DNA of 64,000 nucleotides from Norana najaformis (Eukaryota; Annelida; Clitellata; Crassiclitellata; Hormogastridae). The notes under the pieces were generated by a model. The model ran no database searches, was not told the DNA's origin, and was given only the letters and a program-made list of their open reading frames with translations. A program made the position numbers and the translations under genes. The stretch is from contig OZ029927.1 in NCBI GenBank assembly GCA_964023275.1, positions 5,875,715 through 5,939,714 on the forward strand, read 5' to 3'. Shown here one piece after another: positions 45,601-57,139 of this stretch (the first letter of the stretch is position 1; every line of letters begins with the position of its first letter).

Positions 45601-46456
45601 GAAAACACTTTCTGAACCACAGTAAGTTTAAAAGCAGTCGGGCCATTCAAGCTGTGGTGCCTGGAAAATAAAGCATATAGAGCCCACATGCCTCTACCTT
45701 AAATCGTAGGGGAAATTTTCCCTTCTAGAAGTGCAGGACATCTTTTCTCACTAGTTAGAAGTCTATGCAAACACCAGTCAATCAAATACAAGCACAGATC
45801 TAGATATGTGTGATAAATTTATGATCAATCTACTCTACACTAGTGCAATTACTATCAGTCTAGAGCTAATGCAATAGAATATGCTATAAATGACACAAAA
45901 TTATCCTTAGGACAAAGAATTTCCTGCATTCACACATTCTTTGGAACAAAAGCAGCCATCCACCATAAAGAACATGAATCTTCTTCCACCCAAGCGAAAC
46001 CTGAAGGACTTTCAATCTTTTCAGACCCAAACAAACAAATAGGAGCTGATGCCATGGGATCTTTATCTCTTCAAAGCAGCAATTATTCTAACACTCATCT
46101 AATCCTATGAAACAGACACTAACTGATTATAGACACAGCCACACTTCCAGGCCTAGTTCCAGGGCATAGGATTTTCCTCCTTTCCTCCTGTCCATGCCTC
46201 TACCTGAACCTCTGGCCAAAAACAGATTGGGTTATCACCAGCAATTAACACTGAAAGTTATCATATGGCTGCACTCAACTAAATAGGCATAAAAGAGAAA
46301 TGTTGGTTGGGTTTGCAACTGTAATCAAGACTCTGCGGCAAAAACCCATGGAAACATAATAATACTGACAAATGTAACAGACTGAATTACAGTGAAGTAG
46401 AACAAAGGTTTGGAAATTCTTCTACTCATAACTCATAAACTAAAATTTAAGCTCAC

Positions 46457-46535
46457 TGCAATTTAGCTGTGAACAGATGTTAAAATAGCGAGTGTGAAGA
46501 GGTGGCAAATCCCATCGGTCCACAGTTCCAATTAC
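46457..46535 (-). CDS. TONSL: TONSL exon D (WDLPPL box between UBL and LRRs)
   Basis: A 79-nt exon with acceptor TTTGCAG|GTA and donor TGCA|GTGAGC. It encodes VIGTVDRWDLPPLHTRYFN and ends ICSQLNC plus one base. The W-D-L-P-P-L box followed by a tyrosine helix is the conserved joint between the ubiquitin-like domain and the first leucine-rich repeat in TONSL. The exon starts in phase 0, matching the exon at 54.5 kb, and ends in phase 1, matching the exon at 35.7 kb. It is too short to be found by ORF length and was located by motif and phase. The 10.7 kb intron downstream holds the four-level nested piggyBac/LINE complex. Confidence 0.87.
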
Positions 46536-47126
46536 CTGCAAATAAATAGAAAATCAAGTACACATGTATATATTCATGGTTGCATATTTGCATCAAAGCA
46601 TTTATAGCATCATTCATATCACAAATAATTTTTAGCTCCTAAAACAGCAATACTTGATCCATATATTTTTCCTGCTAATTTTAGCTTCAGGCATAAGGCA
46701 ATGACAGTGATTCAGTAATCTGCAGGCTATGTCATGGCAGTACCTGATTTTTCACATGCGTTTCTAAATTCTGTGCATTTGATAATTCATTTCTGTTTGC
46801 TTATAACCACATTTCGTTCATTGGCATACGAGTTCCTCCTTCAAATTCATACAAACAATTCTTTAAGCCTTGAATTTTGTTAGAACGATTTTTGTAGGTC
46901 AAAAGATATTTTAGGTCAGTACAGTAGTATTAAAATAAGACAAAACCCAAAACAATGGATTTACAAATATGAATTGTTTTCAGTATTTCTTCTGCTGTAA
47001 AAAGGTGGCTTTCATGGTTAGAAGAGATTGCCTGAAGTTCTGCTTGGAGCTGAGTAAATCCCAAGTCCATTTGCGAGAAGTGACCATTCTGAGCTTTAGA
47101 GAACTATGCTTAGGCATGACCTAGTC

Positions 47127-47874
47127 CAGGGGTGCACAACCTTTTTCGGCCAAGGGCCACTAATCGATTTCTTAAACCCTTCGGGGGCTAAACAAGTGTG
47201 ACGACTCAGCTTATGTCAGATGAATGCATGTCACAAATTAAAAAGACGTGTGCAGTAAAACACAAATAAAAGTAAACAGAAAGAGTTACAGAATATAGAG
47301 AAATGGGACTCATAATACTTTTGTGTTACTGCATACTGATAGTTTATTCAATGATCACAGTGCGCAAGTCAGTGTGATGGTTGCGGCTGCATCTCTGCAA
47401 TGAGCTTAGTGACGTCAGGTTGAATTTTTGTTGTTGACAGACGCAGAACTTCTTCAGCATGGTCGTCAGTTAGTGTGTGCTACTTTTGTTCAGTTTCATC
47501 TGTGAAAAGGTCTGTTCACAGCGATAGGTGCTTCCAAACATACTTGCGTGAACAAGAATATTGTCTGGAAGAGACTTGCAAGTCAAACAAAGTTTTGTCT
47601 TTGAAAGCAGCACGCACTGTATCAGATGACTGGAGATCAATAAGTTCCAACTGATAATCCGGTGACAGATAATTAATAATAACGCAGTGAATACTACGGT
47701 AAAATAAAGTAAAAAACACTAAAGGTGGTGGCGAGAGTTGTATGCTTCCGGCTGAAATGAGGTGTGTGCCACGGTACACTTAATGTCAGTGCCGGCTCTT
47801 AAATAGTCGCTTTTCCTGTTGGACATCGGGGGCCACATGACGACTCGTCGCAGGCCGGATGTTGTGCACCACTG
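47127..47874 (-). mobile_element. hAT transposon remnant (ZBED/SCAND3-like transposase C-terminus)
   Basis: Ends CAGGGGTGCACAACCTTTTT and (right complement) CAGTGGTGCACAACATCCGG, flanked by acctagtc / aactagtc (7 of 8 matching). Minus-strand coding pieces ELIDLQSSDTVRAAFKDKTL and, in the next frame, CEQTFSQMKLNKS match the C-terminal dimerisation region of hAT transposases. The DDE residues are not present and frames are broken. It lies in the intron between TONSL exons C and D, in the same orientation as the host gene. Confidence 0.82.
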
Positions 47875-47882
47875 AACTAGTC

Positions 47883-48325
47883 TATCTTCAATCAACTGCG
47901 TATATCCTTCGGATCGGGGACTATCTGAACGCTGCGTCGCTTTCCATCTGCGTGGAACTTTCGGACGGTGAGACAACCGTGTGCCATCGGTGGTGGATCA
48001 CATCGCCCACCGTCATTCCTGATCCTTGGTGCTACGTGCTGCAGGAACTTCGGGACTTCAGAACATGCCATCATCTTTTAACTCTAGTTGGGAATCTGTT
48101 GGTATGGCTTTGCGTGTGTGCGCGAGCTTGCCACTGGTGACTCTTCTAGTTGTCTTTTAGTTATCTGAGCTATGTTCACTTACAGGATACTATTCTGTTC
48201 TTAATGACACTTAACATCATTAGTGACTTTTAACATCAAGTCTAGCGCAGTGAGCGCCACTGATTAGTCTTTGCTTGAAGAGGTGCTATACAAATTTAAA
48301 ATTACAAATTACAAACTGAATCAAA
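47883..48325 (+). other. Unclear region ending in a LINE-type 3' tail
   Basis: A 93-codon plus-strand frame (47859-48140) has no family I recognise. The end gaagaggtgctatacaaatt followed by (attacaa)n is the LINE 3'-tail type seen elsewhere in the window, so the whole stretch is probably LINE-derived. Confidence 0.4.
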
Positions 48326-48759
48326 CTCAGACTTCAAGGTCTTCACTGCTTGCATAATGGATGATTTTATAAGAGATGCAATGTCTACTTTAATACTTCA
48401 AGGCTAAATAATTTTTTTTTTTAAATCAGGGCTATAGGCTAAATATTTTTGTGATTTTTTTCTGAAAGATGTCAAAACCATTTTTAAAATTTATCTTATC
48501 ATGTGAAAGGATCATAAAATAAATGTTTGACAGTGTTTTCACATCAGGTGTCTCTGTATGCATCATAATTCTGAAAAGTATACCATTGTTCAAATCAACC
48601 ATTCACATGCATCGGCAAGTCATACTGTCTGCAATATGTATTGCACTGGTGATGCTGTTTTTCACCCTGATGCTGCAGACTACACAGTCCGGCTTGTATC
48701 TGATATCTTCATATCTTGCTGGGAAATTATGTTCAGTTTTCCTGCTTGGCAATGCTTTC

Positions 48760-49560
48760 TGAGATGGCCTGTCTTACATCGTAGTTTCAATTGCAGTATA
48801 CTCAGACAGCAAACCGTCCACAACTTCCTTGCGGAAATTGGCAGCATTCAGACGGCCATTCCTTTTGTCTTGCTTGCAAAGGATGTATCCATTTGTCAGA
48901 GCAACCTCTCATACTTGATGATAGAGAGCATGGCACCACTTTACGCACATGTGGTAAAATGCACATGACCCTAACATTTGATCCAGCCGATCAACACCAG
49001 ATATTTTTGCACTGTACTCTTCAACAGCAACAGATTTATTGAGCAACCTTCCATCTGGATTTCCCTTTTCACGGATTTTTTGGTACATGCATTGTGAACT
49101 GTCGAAAGACATGTTACTCTTCTTACATCCTGCGATGCTAGGGCCACCATATTATCGGCATCACAAAAACTGGATCATCTCCATGCTTCAGTTTTAAGTT
49201 AGTTGGTTGCAGTTGTAGTAGTATGTTATTTCTGTTAACCCATGCCATACCACATGTGCCAATTCCTTTATGCTGCAACTCAAGAAATAAAGCAGGAGAT
49301 ATATAGAAAATGTCCATGTAGACCATGTGTAAGCAAACTGTCTGTAGACTGTATCCAGTTTTTGCCTCAGCCATTACAGAGATTTTGATGCCATATCTGG
49401 TTGGCTTTTCTGGCATGTACTGATGGAAAAATATATGTATTTCTCCATTGACTCATCCACTAAAAGGTCATGACCAGGCCGATACACTTGTCTGTGAGTG
49501 AGGTCAAACTTTCAAATGTAGCCTAATCCAGCCGAACTTGTTGCTGCAAATAATACTTAC
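48760..49560 (-). pseudogene. piggyBac transposase pseudogene
   Basis: In order on the minus strand: VYRPGHDLLVDESM (the first catalytic Asp region of DDE_Tnp_1_7), HQYMPEKPTRYGIKISVMAE, AKTGYSLQTV, MDIFYISPALFLELQHKGIG (second Asp region), VAVEEYSAKISGVDRLDQML (third Asp region, normally G-V-D-x-x-D). These are the diagnostic blocks of piggyBac transposases. Frameshifts and stops separate them. The LINE at 49735-52925 is inserted 5' of it. This is a different copy from the one at 36-45 kb. Confidence 0.85.
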
Positions 49561-49666
49561 ATTAACAGCTGTCTAGAAACGGTAGCACTGCAAGTATTAA
49601 GACAGCGATGGACAGGTAATAAGCAGTAGTAGGCAGAGACGTTTCCCACTCTACCCTTTTGTGGTG

Positions 49667-49734
49667 CTTCTTATTCTTTGGATCCTTTGGCGATACAAAG
49701 ACACTATATAAATTACTACAGATGCCTGAGAAGC
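49667..49734. repeat. 68-bp direct repeat, left copy
   Basis: Begins cttcttattctttggatcct and ends agatgcctgagaagc. Identical to 52926-52993. It flanks the LINE on its 3' side. It contains acactatataaattacta, which resembles LINE 3' tails. Confidence 0.95.
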
Positions 49735-52700
49735 TCTCTCTCTGTTCTGTTCTCAGCCTTCCTCGTTCCGAGATTCGGCCGCATCATGCACAATGTTCCT
49801 CCAGTGTCCTCTGTCTTCCACCAGCCTGAGCATCTCCTCCATTGTTAGCCCAGTCCATGCCCTGATGTTGCCCAACCAGTTTATTCTCGGTCTTCCTCTT
49901 TTCCGTCCTCCCGGTATTGTGCCCTGTATTATCTCCTTCTCGATGCATGTTCCCTCCTTCCTCATGATGTGGCCAAAATAGATCAATTTCCTTTTCCTTA
50001 CTGTCTTCAAAAGATTCCTCTCTACTCCAGCCGCTTCCAGTACCCATTCATTTGACCGCATTTCCATCCACGATATTTGCATGATCATTCTTAGACATTT
50101 CATCTCGAATGCTTCTATCCTCCTCTCTTCCTCCTTCCTCAAAGTCCAACTCTCACATCCGTACAGTGCCACCGGCCATACTAATGTCATCAAGAGCCTC
50201 ATCTTTGTTACCAGTGATATGCCATGGCTTTTCCATATTTTTTTAAGATTTGTAGCCATTGCATATCCCTTTGCAAGTCGTACCCTTATCTCTGCTCCAC
50301 AATCGCTGTCCCTGTCGATCCTCGAGCCCAAGTACATGAAAGTATTCACCTGCTCCACTGTTTCCTGACCTATGCTGATCTGACACCTGGTTTCTGCTGT
50401 TGTCATGACCTTTGTTTTATCCGTGTTAATCCGCATTCCATATTTCCTTCCTGCTCTGTCTAATCTTTCAACCAGTGTTTGTAATTCCTTCTCAGATTCT
50501 GTTATTAGTACTATGTCATCTGCGTATCTTAAGTTTGTCAACCGCCTTCCCCCTATCTGCACTCCTCCGTCAAAACCCTCCAAAGCCTCTCTCATTACCC
50601 TCTCCGCCAGAATGTTAAATAAACTTGGAGACAACACGCATCCTTGTCTCACCCCTCTCCTGACTCTGAACTCTCCAGATAGTGTTCCTGCCACTTTGAT
50701 CTTTGCGTTTTGTTTCTTGTACAGCTTGGATAACAACTTTATTATGTGTCCAGGAAATCCCATTTCTATCATTGTTGTCCATAATGTTTCATGTGCTATT
50801 GAATCAAAAGCTTTTTTGAAGTCTACAAAGCACATGAAAAGAGGTTGTTGATGTTCATTTGCCTTTTGCATAATAATTCTCAGGTTTGTTATCTGGTCTC
50901 TTGTCCCTCTAGCCTTCCGAAAACCCGCCTGTTCTTCCGCCACTTCTGCTTCCGTCTGATTCCTTATTCTTTCCAAAATGATCCTCAGCATAATCTTACT
51001 TGCGTGTGCGACCAAGGCCACTGTTCTATAGTTTGTACATTGCCTGGCATCTCCTTTCTTTGGTATGGGTACAAAAATTGAATCCGCCCAATCCTCTGGC
51101 CATTCTCCATCTTCCCATAGTGCTGTGCATATAAGATGAAATCTGTCTACTGTAGCTTCTCCTCCGTATTTAAACAGTTCCGCAGGTATTCCATCCGGCC
51201 CCGCTGATTTCCCGTTCGCACACTGTTTTATCGCTCTTGCCACTTCTGATCTTAAAGGGGGTGGCTCTCTCTCGTATTCATTCGTGTCCTCCTTCACCTC
51301 TTTGTCATCGTACAGTTCTTCGCAATACTGCCTCCAACGTTCAGCAATGCCTTCAGTGTCCGTGATGTATTCTCCATTTTCTGCCTGTATGCAGTGTATT
51401 TTTGGCTGGAATTTGTTTGTAATTGACCTGACTGTTCTATACAGATATCTACTGTTCCCCTTCTTGTTCTCTATTTCCGCCTTTTCACACACCTCCTCCA
51501 GTTGTTTCTGTTTGTCGTTTCTTAGATGTCTCTGTACCTCCGCCTTCAGTTCTTTATACTCTTCTCTGTCCTTTTGCTTGGCTTCACGCTTCTTGTTGAT
51601 GAGTTCAACAGTTTCTTTGGTAATCCATGGCTTCCCTTTGTCTCTCCTCCTGTAACCGACTATTTCTTCGGCCGCAGTGAAAAGTATGTCTTTTGTTTCC
51701 TTCCACAATTCGTTGGGTGACCTTTCCTCTATTACCGTGTTCAAAGCTTCGAATCTGTTTGCTACTTCTATCTCATAGGTGATTCCCTTGTTTCCAGCCA
51801 GATCCTCTACATTCAGTCTTTTTATCACCTCTTCCTGCTTTTTCCTTCCTAATCTGATCTTCAATGTTGCCACCAGCAAATTATGATCTGAATTGCAGTC
51901 CGCACCTGGGTATGTCTTGCATTTGTTGATACACGTCTTCCACTTCCGATCGATACCTATGTAATCAATCTGGTTTTTTTGTTCTTCCGTCCGGAGATGT
52001 CCAAGTACTTAATCTCCTTGGATGTTGTTTAAACCATGTATTGGCCAGACCCAACTCCTGTTCCATACAAAAATCTATTAGCCTCTCCCCTCTCCCATTT
52101 ATCTCCCCCAATCCTTCTCCACCCGTCACTGGTTCTATTCTACTTTTTCCCACTTTAGCATTGAAATCTCCCATTACCATTGTAATGTCTCTTTTCGGAA
52201 TGTTTTTTAACGCTTTTGCCAGCATCTGGTAGAACTCCTCAACTTCATCTTCCTCTCCATCTGTTGTTGGCGCATAGACCTGTATCATGCTTATGCATCT
52301 TGGCTTTGCTTTTAATCTTACCACCAAAATTCTGCTGCTTATTGTTTCATATCCAATTAGGGCCTTAATCCTGTTTTTCTGTATCCAAACTCCTACTCCT
52401 CCATGTCCCTGAGTCTCTTCTCCTGAATATACAATCATATGTCCCTCTGACGTTATGAAGTGTCCCCTGCCTCCCCAACGTACCTCTGCCAAGCCACATA
52501 CCTCCAACCTCATTCTCTCCATCTCCTTACCAAGAACCTGGGTTTTTCCCAGCTGTATCATACTTCGCACGTTCCAAGTGCCTACTCTCATCCTCTTCCT
52601 GAGTTGAAAAATGTCATCGTCCGACTTCCCTCTCTCTTCAATCTCCTCCGTCCCTGTATTACCTCCTCCTCTTCTTCCAGTAGCCGACTTTCCGACCCTG

Positions 52701-52925
52701 TCCTGGTTGCTCAACAGGGGACGCGGACCTTGTGAACCCGGGCGTCGTCCGAGCCGGTATGGATTAAGTTTGGATTCCATTTTTCATGATGCTGTTTGGG
52801 GATGATAAGATGGTAGGCCCCCTAGTCTTTCCATCTCGCAGTAAGGAAGCCCTGCTCCAGGTGTACCGGAAGTGCCCTCCTGTCTCTGTAGACTCGCCGT
52901 TGTCCCTTGTAACAGGATCTTCCGT
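49735..52925 (-). mobile_element. Near-intact RTE/L1-like LINE (EN-RT)
   Basis: 3.19 kb between two 68-bp direct repeats. Minus-strand endonuclease ORF 52780-51965: MRVGTWNVRSMIQLGKTQVL, GLAEVRWGGRGHFIT, MIQVYAPTTDGEEDE, MVMGDFNAKVGKS. One frame break in a run of seven T's near 51972. RT ORF of 708 codons (51879-49753): SDHNLLVATLKI at the join, ANGKSAGPDGIPAELFKYGG, EEQAGFRKARGTRDQI, FVDFKKAFDSIAHETLW, GVRQGCVLSPSLFNILAERV, NLRYADDIVLITE, YLGSRIDRDSDCG, then RGRPRINWLGNIRAW. All catalytic motifs are intact. It is sense with TONSL and lies in the intron between exons C and D. Best candidate here for recent activity. Confidence 0.93.
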
Positions 52926-52993
52926 CTTCTTATTCTTTGGATCCTTTGGCGATACAAAGACACTATATAAATTACTACAGATGCCTGAGAAGC
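52926..52993. repeat. 68-bp direct repeat, right copy
   Basis: Identical to 49667-49734; flanks the 5' side of the minus-strand LINE. Confidence 0.95.
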
Positions 52994-53029
52994 ACCATGC
53001 TTCAATATTGATCTCATTTTGAGTGCACA

Positions 53030-54290
53030 TTACTCAAGCATCTCTTCTTTCGTGTGACTAATCTAAGTGTTCAGGCTCGTATGCAGACAGTCACAGAATG
53101 AGATTTTGATCACATATATATTGTCAAATTATTCCTTATGAATGTTCATGTCAATTATACAACTCAAATGTCTAGCTACCTATCTATGGCCAGCTATACT
53201 AAACTATACGTGATTTATTTGACTTCCCTTCCCAAGCGTAGTTCAGTCTGGATTCCACTTTCTTTCCATTTCCTGGATGAGAGTTCACAGATAGGAAACT
53301 GAAGCAAAAACTGTGCATTTTTCTTCTTGGCTTTCGCTGTGTTTTTGAACATGGCAAGGTTCGCAGATGGCCTGTTCTTCTTCACAAACGCAATACTCCA
53401 ACCATGACGAATAATCCTTCATAACCGTTCGTTGTGATCAGTTTGCTGTCTATATGCTTTCGTATGGTGACAGTTACAACGATGATTCGCAACTTTTGAT
53501 AAACTGTACGAGTTTAGTTCAACAACTATCGCTGTATTGAAGATTTCGCAGTTTCTCCGCTATGACGTAGGTAATGAATTACCTCCAGAGATTGATTCTG
53601 TTGTCCAATCCTACGAAATTTCAATCGGTGAGTCAATGGATCTTTTACTGTCGCAACTATGACTCAATTAACCGCGAGTAATACAGGCAATTAGTTGCCT
53701 TTAAATAACTGAAAACGACTTTTCTTCACGTGTAACGTGCAGCCGTTTTAACAGTCATTACTCCACCGTAGACACAAGATTGACTATTTCTAAAGTTTTG
53801 TGGTTTAAATCCCCATTAGTTCGTCTGCTTTGAAGCATGACGTAGGCATCCTACGTGGCAAAAGCACGATCACCTGATCGTGTTTCCATGGTAAACAGCT
53901 GTTTGAATTTCAACGGCATCTTTCAATTCTGCAGATTCACCATCTGTATTAATGCAATTTAATGACTGACTTTCTCCGTAACGCTCAGTCAATACCACCC
54001 ACAACGCCCAGCTAAACTGACTATAATCTAACTATCTACTTAAGCTGGCCATTTATTAATAATAAAACCCTACCTATTCTGTAGCTGGCCAGCTAATCTT
54101 AAATCTAAATCTTAATTAGCTACTCTAACTAGTCTGTACACTAGATTCAACAATAGTAAGTATGTAAACACAACGCAATATAATTGTAATCAAATGCGTA
54201 ATAAATGAGGTTCGCTACAACATTCACTGTGGTATCCTTTTTTTTGCACACTGATTTCCACAGCCCATCTGTTAATGTGTGCATGTAGGT
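53030..54290. other. No firmly recognised gene
   Basis: On the minus strand a cysteine-bearing segment, SWLEYCVCEEEQAICEPCH (about 53430-53375), recalls the start of hAT/ZMYM-type zinc fingers. Another open piece (DGESAELKDAVEIQTAVY, about 53950-53890) stands alone. Neither can be tied to TONSL by splice phase. Possibly a decayed transposon. Confidence 0.35.
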
Positions 54291-54295
54291 ACTTC

Positions 54296-54420
54296 ACTGC
54301 AAATTTATATAGCACCTTATAGAAACTTCTTAAAGGTGCTCCTTGCTAGCCTAAGTGATGTCAGAGGTCATTAAAATCAACAACTCCATTAACAGGCGTA
54401 TGCTGCTTGAATAACAGCAA
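54296..54420 (-). mobile_element. LINE 3'-tail remnant
   Basis: aaatttatatagcaccttat and aaaggtgctccttgctagcc mirror the minus-strand LINE 3' UTR at 56217-56300. No coding sequence. It lies just downstream of TONSL exon C. The stretch 54640-55762 has no recognised gene. Confidence 0.45.
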
Positions 54421-54482
54421 ATTAACTAACACCATTTCCTGCCTTGAACAGATTCAATGGTTCAAAAAATTATCAAACCAAC

Positions 54483-54639
54483 CTCTTCATTGTTTACAAA
54501 GATGGAAGAAATGAGGTCACTTGGTGCAAGCTTGGCTCCATCTTGTAAGGAAAGTGTGAGAACGGGTCGAAGGCTGTACAGCTGATAATAACGATCAGAT
54601 GCTTCATTTGCTAACCACATAACAGTGTGTGAAACATTA
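54483..54639 (-). CDS. TONSL: TONSL exon C (ubiquitin-like domain)
   Basis: A 157-nt exon with acceptor TTTTAG|T and donor GAAGAG|GTTGGT. It supplies the one base that completes the previous codon (Asn), then 52 full codons. Recognisable segments are TVMWLANEASDRYYQLYSLRP, followed by LTLSLQDGAKLAPSDLIS and the acidic NNEE end. This is the ubiquitin-like segment of animal TONSL, in which a hydrophobic strand, a Trp-Leu-Ala helix and a tyrosine pair are conserved. It ends in phase 0. It lies between a 7.6 kb intron and a 7.9 kb intron, both full of LINE, piggyBac and hAT material. One of the most secure exons. Confidence 0.92.
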
Positions 54640-56044
54640 CTAAAATGAACATCAGAATACATTTATTTACAATGAAATGATATAGATACACAGTTGGCAA
54701 ATCATAAAAACTACTCTTTATATGATGTCACTTAGTTCTGGCACTTCTCTGAATTGAGTGCAGGAATGTAGTTTCACTATGTAACTCATTCAACACCGCA
54801 GACTGGTTTACTGCAGCTCACAATATGTATGCACACATGCATGTACATATATACTGTGACAAGCAGTACTTTACTTGGACCTGCCACGGGTGAAGCGAAT
54901 GCTGAAGGCTCCCGCATCCCACGGCCAGGGGGTCGGGGTCTGGTCATGAGATGCAGGAGCCTTCAGCATCCTCTTAAGCCCTGCGCGCTTATCCTGTGAT
55001 CCATTTTTGGAATTCTCCCGGCTACAAGAAGAGGACATCTTTGACCATGAGATCAAATAACTTATACAACACTAAACAACACACGTGCAGATGTAACTAC
55101 TCGTCTATTGCATACTAAAGTCAATCAATCAGTCAGCTGTACAAGATCTAAAAAGTCCACCATGGAAATATTGCTACAATTGGCTTAGGGCCAGCTTTCT
55201 AGAAACCCAAGCTGCATTTTATTCAGAGAAGAAGGGGACATTGACCAAAAGAAATGGACTGTAGGTCTCTTACCATTCAAAAAAACTTGAAAGACTGTCA
55301 GTTCTTTGAGCTAAAATGAAATGGATAGAACCTCCACCTCATAGAGACTTAGGTTCTGCCTTCAAGACAGCACCCAAACTATCTTGGCTACCTAGATCAC
55401 GAGGGTTTTTACCTATATCCTACACCGATTGGTTACTTCACCCTTGATTGCTGTGTAGCTGGAGTCCCTTCTAATGTCTCACTTCCTCAGATGACTGATC
55501 AGGACCAGCAATTCTTCTCTTCTAACCACAGGAAGCCTTATTACCTCACTGCTAGCAAACTACCAACAGCTTTGACATACTTCTGCTCTTATACTGCAGC
55601 TAGTCAACCAGCCCTTCCTCCCAACCTGCCTTATTGCTCTCCTTGTCGCTGTATTCCATTCTGGCCTATACCAGTCTAATTAATCTGCCTTCAATTGACT
55701 CCAACAAAATGTCAATCTACCTCACTAGCATTTTTGCATGGCTAATTAAATTCTTGAGGTCTTTAACTCATTACCAACCGCATGGCACTAAATAGTAGTA
55801 ACAGCAGCCGACCGCACAGTACTAAATGGTAGTAGTTGGGGCTAGTCATATTGTAACCTCTTGTCGATTTGTAGTCCTTATAATTTTATAATTCTACGGC
55901 ATTTAGGCAAATAGGTATAATTTTAATCTACATTATATCAGCAGAACCCCTAGAAAACGCCTCAAAATTTAAAAAGCAACCAATCAAAATGGGCATTTAA
56001 ATCAGTCAGCGTGTAGCTAAAAATGGACATTTAAATGTCACAAA

Positions 56045-56182
56045 ATGGCAAACCGTTGTTTACTGGAGGAAGAAATTCAGCGAATGATTGACGAATGGTC
56101 GTCTGTTAATGAAATTTGTGATTCATCTGATGAAGAAAATGTATCAGATGGATCACACAAGTCTGTTGGCAATGTGAGGTGA
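56045..56182 (+). pseudogene. piggyBac-like transposase N-terminus, truncated
   Basis: 45 codons: MANRCLLEEEIQRMIDEWSS followed by an Asp/Glu/Ser-rich segment and a stop. The L-x-x-E-E-I plus acidic SDxE layout is common at piggyBac N-termini. No catalytic domain follows. Identification rests on this pattern, the TTAA upstream and the shared repeats. Confidence 0.45.
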
Positions 56183-56216
56183 ATGGATCGCACACTGATA
56201 TGGAGTTTGATGACAA

Positions 56217-56500
56217 TGTATGTATGTATGTATGTATCACTAAATTTATAAAGCGCCTTTAAGTAACTCACAAAGGCGCTGCAGCACGGCTACCTAACGG
56301 TCTCTAAATAGGAACGTCTTGAGACGGGCAGAAAATGTTTCTTGAACCGTTGAATAGGCAAGGGATTGGATGTCTGGTGGAAGAGTGTTCCAGAGAGACG
56401 GCCCCACGGTGGAGAAGGTGCGGCCCGTCCGAGCAGACGTACGAGAAAGCGGTACAATGAGTTGACCATGTGTCGCCGACAATGGCATCCACTATATGCC
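56217..56500 (-). mobile_element. CR1-like LINE 3' end
   Basis: Minus strand: HGQLIVPLSRTSARTGRTFS, VGPSLWNTLPPDIQSL, FSARLKTFLFRDR and stop, then gcgcctttgtgagttactta, aaggcgctttataaatttag and a (catac)n tail. 5'-truncated copy. Confidence 0.8.
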
Positions 56501-56504
56501 TGGG

Positions 56505-57135
56505 GTGATTGTGGGTCAGTTTTTGGTTACCCAGAAAATGTTGTGTCGAGAAATAGAATTTACAGATTGGAAGAGAAGATGAAATGATAAAGAATGGTGT
56601 TTACCTTATGTCTATAAGTCAAACACTGACAGAGATATCACAAGTTCAATTTGTTTAACTCTTAGGCTTTTTCCTGTAATTTTCTTCAATTTTTACAACG
56701 GGTCTAAATACTAAAAAATTGTATCTCTTTCAGTTTTGAAAATACTTTAAAAATTTCTTTTAAATTCTATCTGGCAACAATTTCTGCACATATTTTGTGC
56801 TCAATTAACATATGTTGTCATTTTAAATTTTTATGTAGACTGTCTTGAAGATAAAAAATGTAGCAAATTTTTCTGAGGTATAGTTGGGGGCAACTTTGGG
56901 TACCCAAAAAATTCTTCCCCCTAAAAGGTGAAAGATGAATGGGAAGAGGAGATAAAATGCTAAAGAATGGTACTTACCTTACCTCTACATGTAAAAAACC
57001 AACAGAGATATCATAAGTTCAATTTGTTTTACTTATAGACTTTTTCCTTTAATTTTCTTCAGTTTTTACGACAATGGTTTAAATACTAAAAAATTTGAAT
57101 CTCTGATTTATGAAAATATTTTAAAAATTTCTGTT
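56505..57135. repeat. About 370-bp repeat, two units
   Basis: Units open near 56527 (acccagaaaatgttgtgtcg) and 56900 (acccaaaaaattcttccccc), each followed by gaagaggagataaaatgcta-type and aaagaatgg words and a tgtctata..tcaaa stretch. Same family as 44386-45250. Confidence 0.75.
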
Positions 57136-57139
57136 TGGT

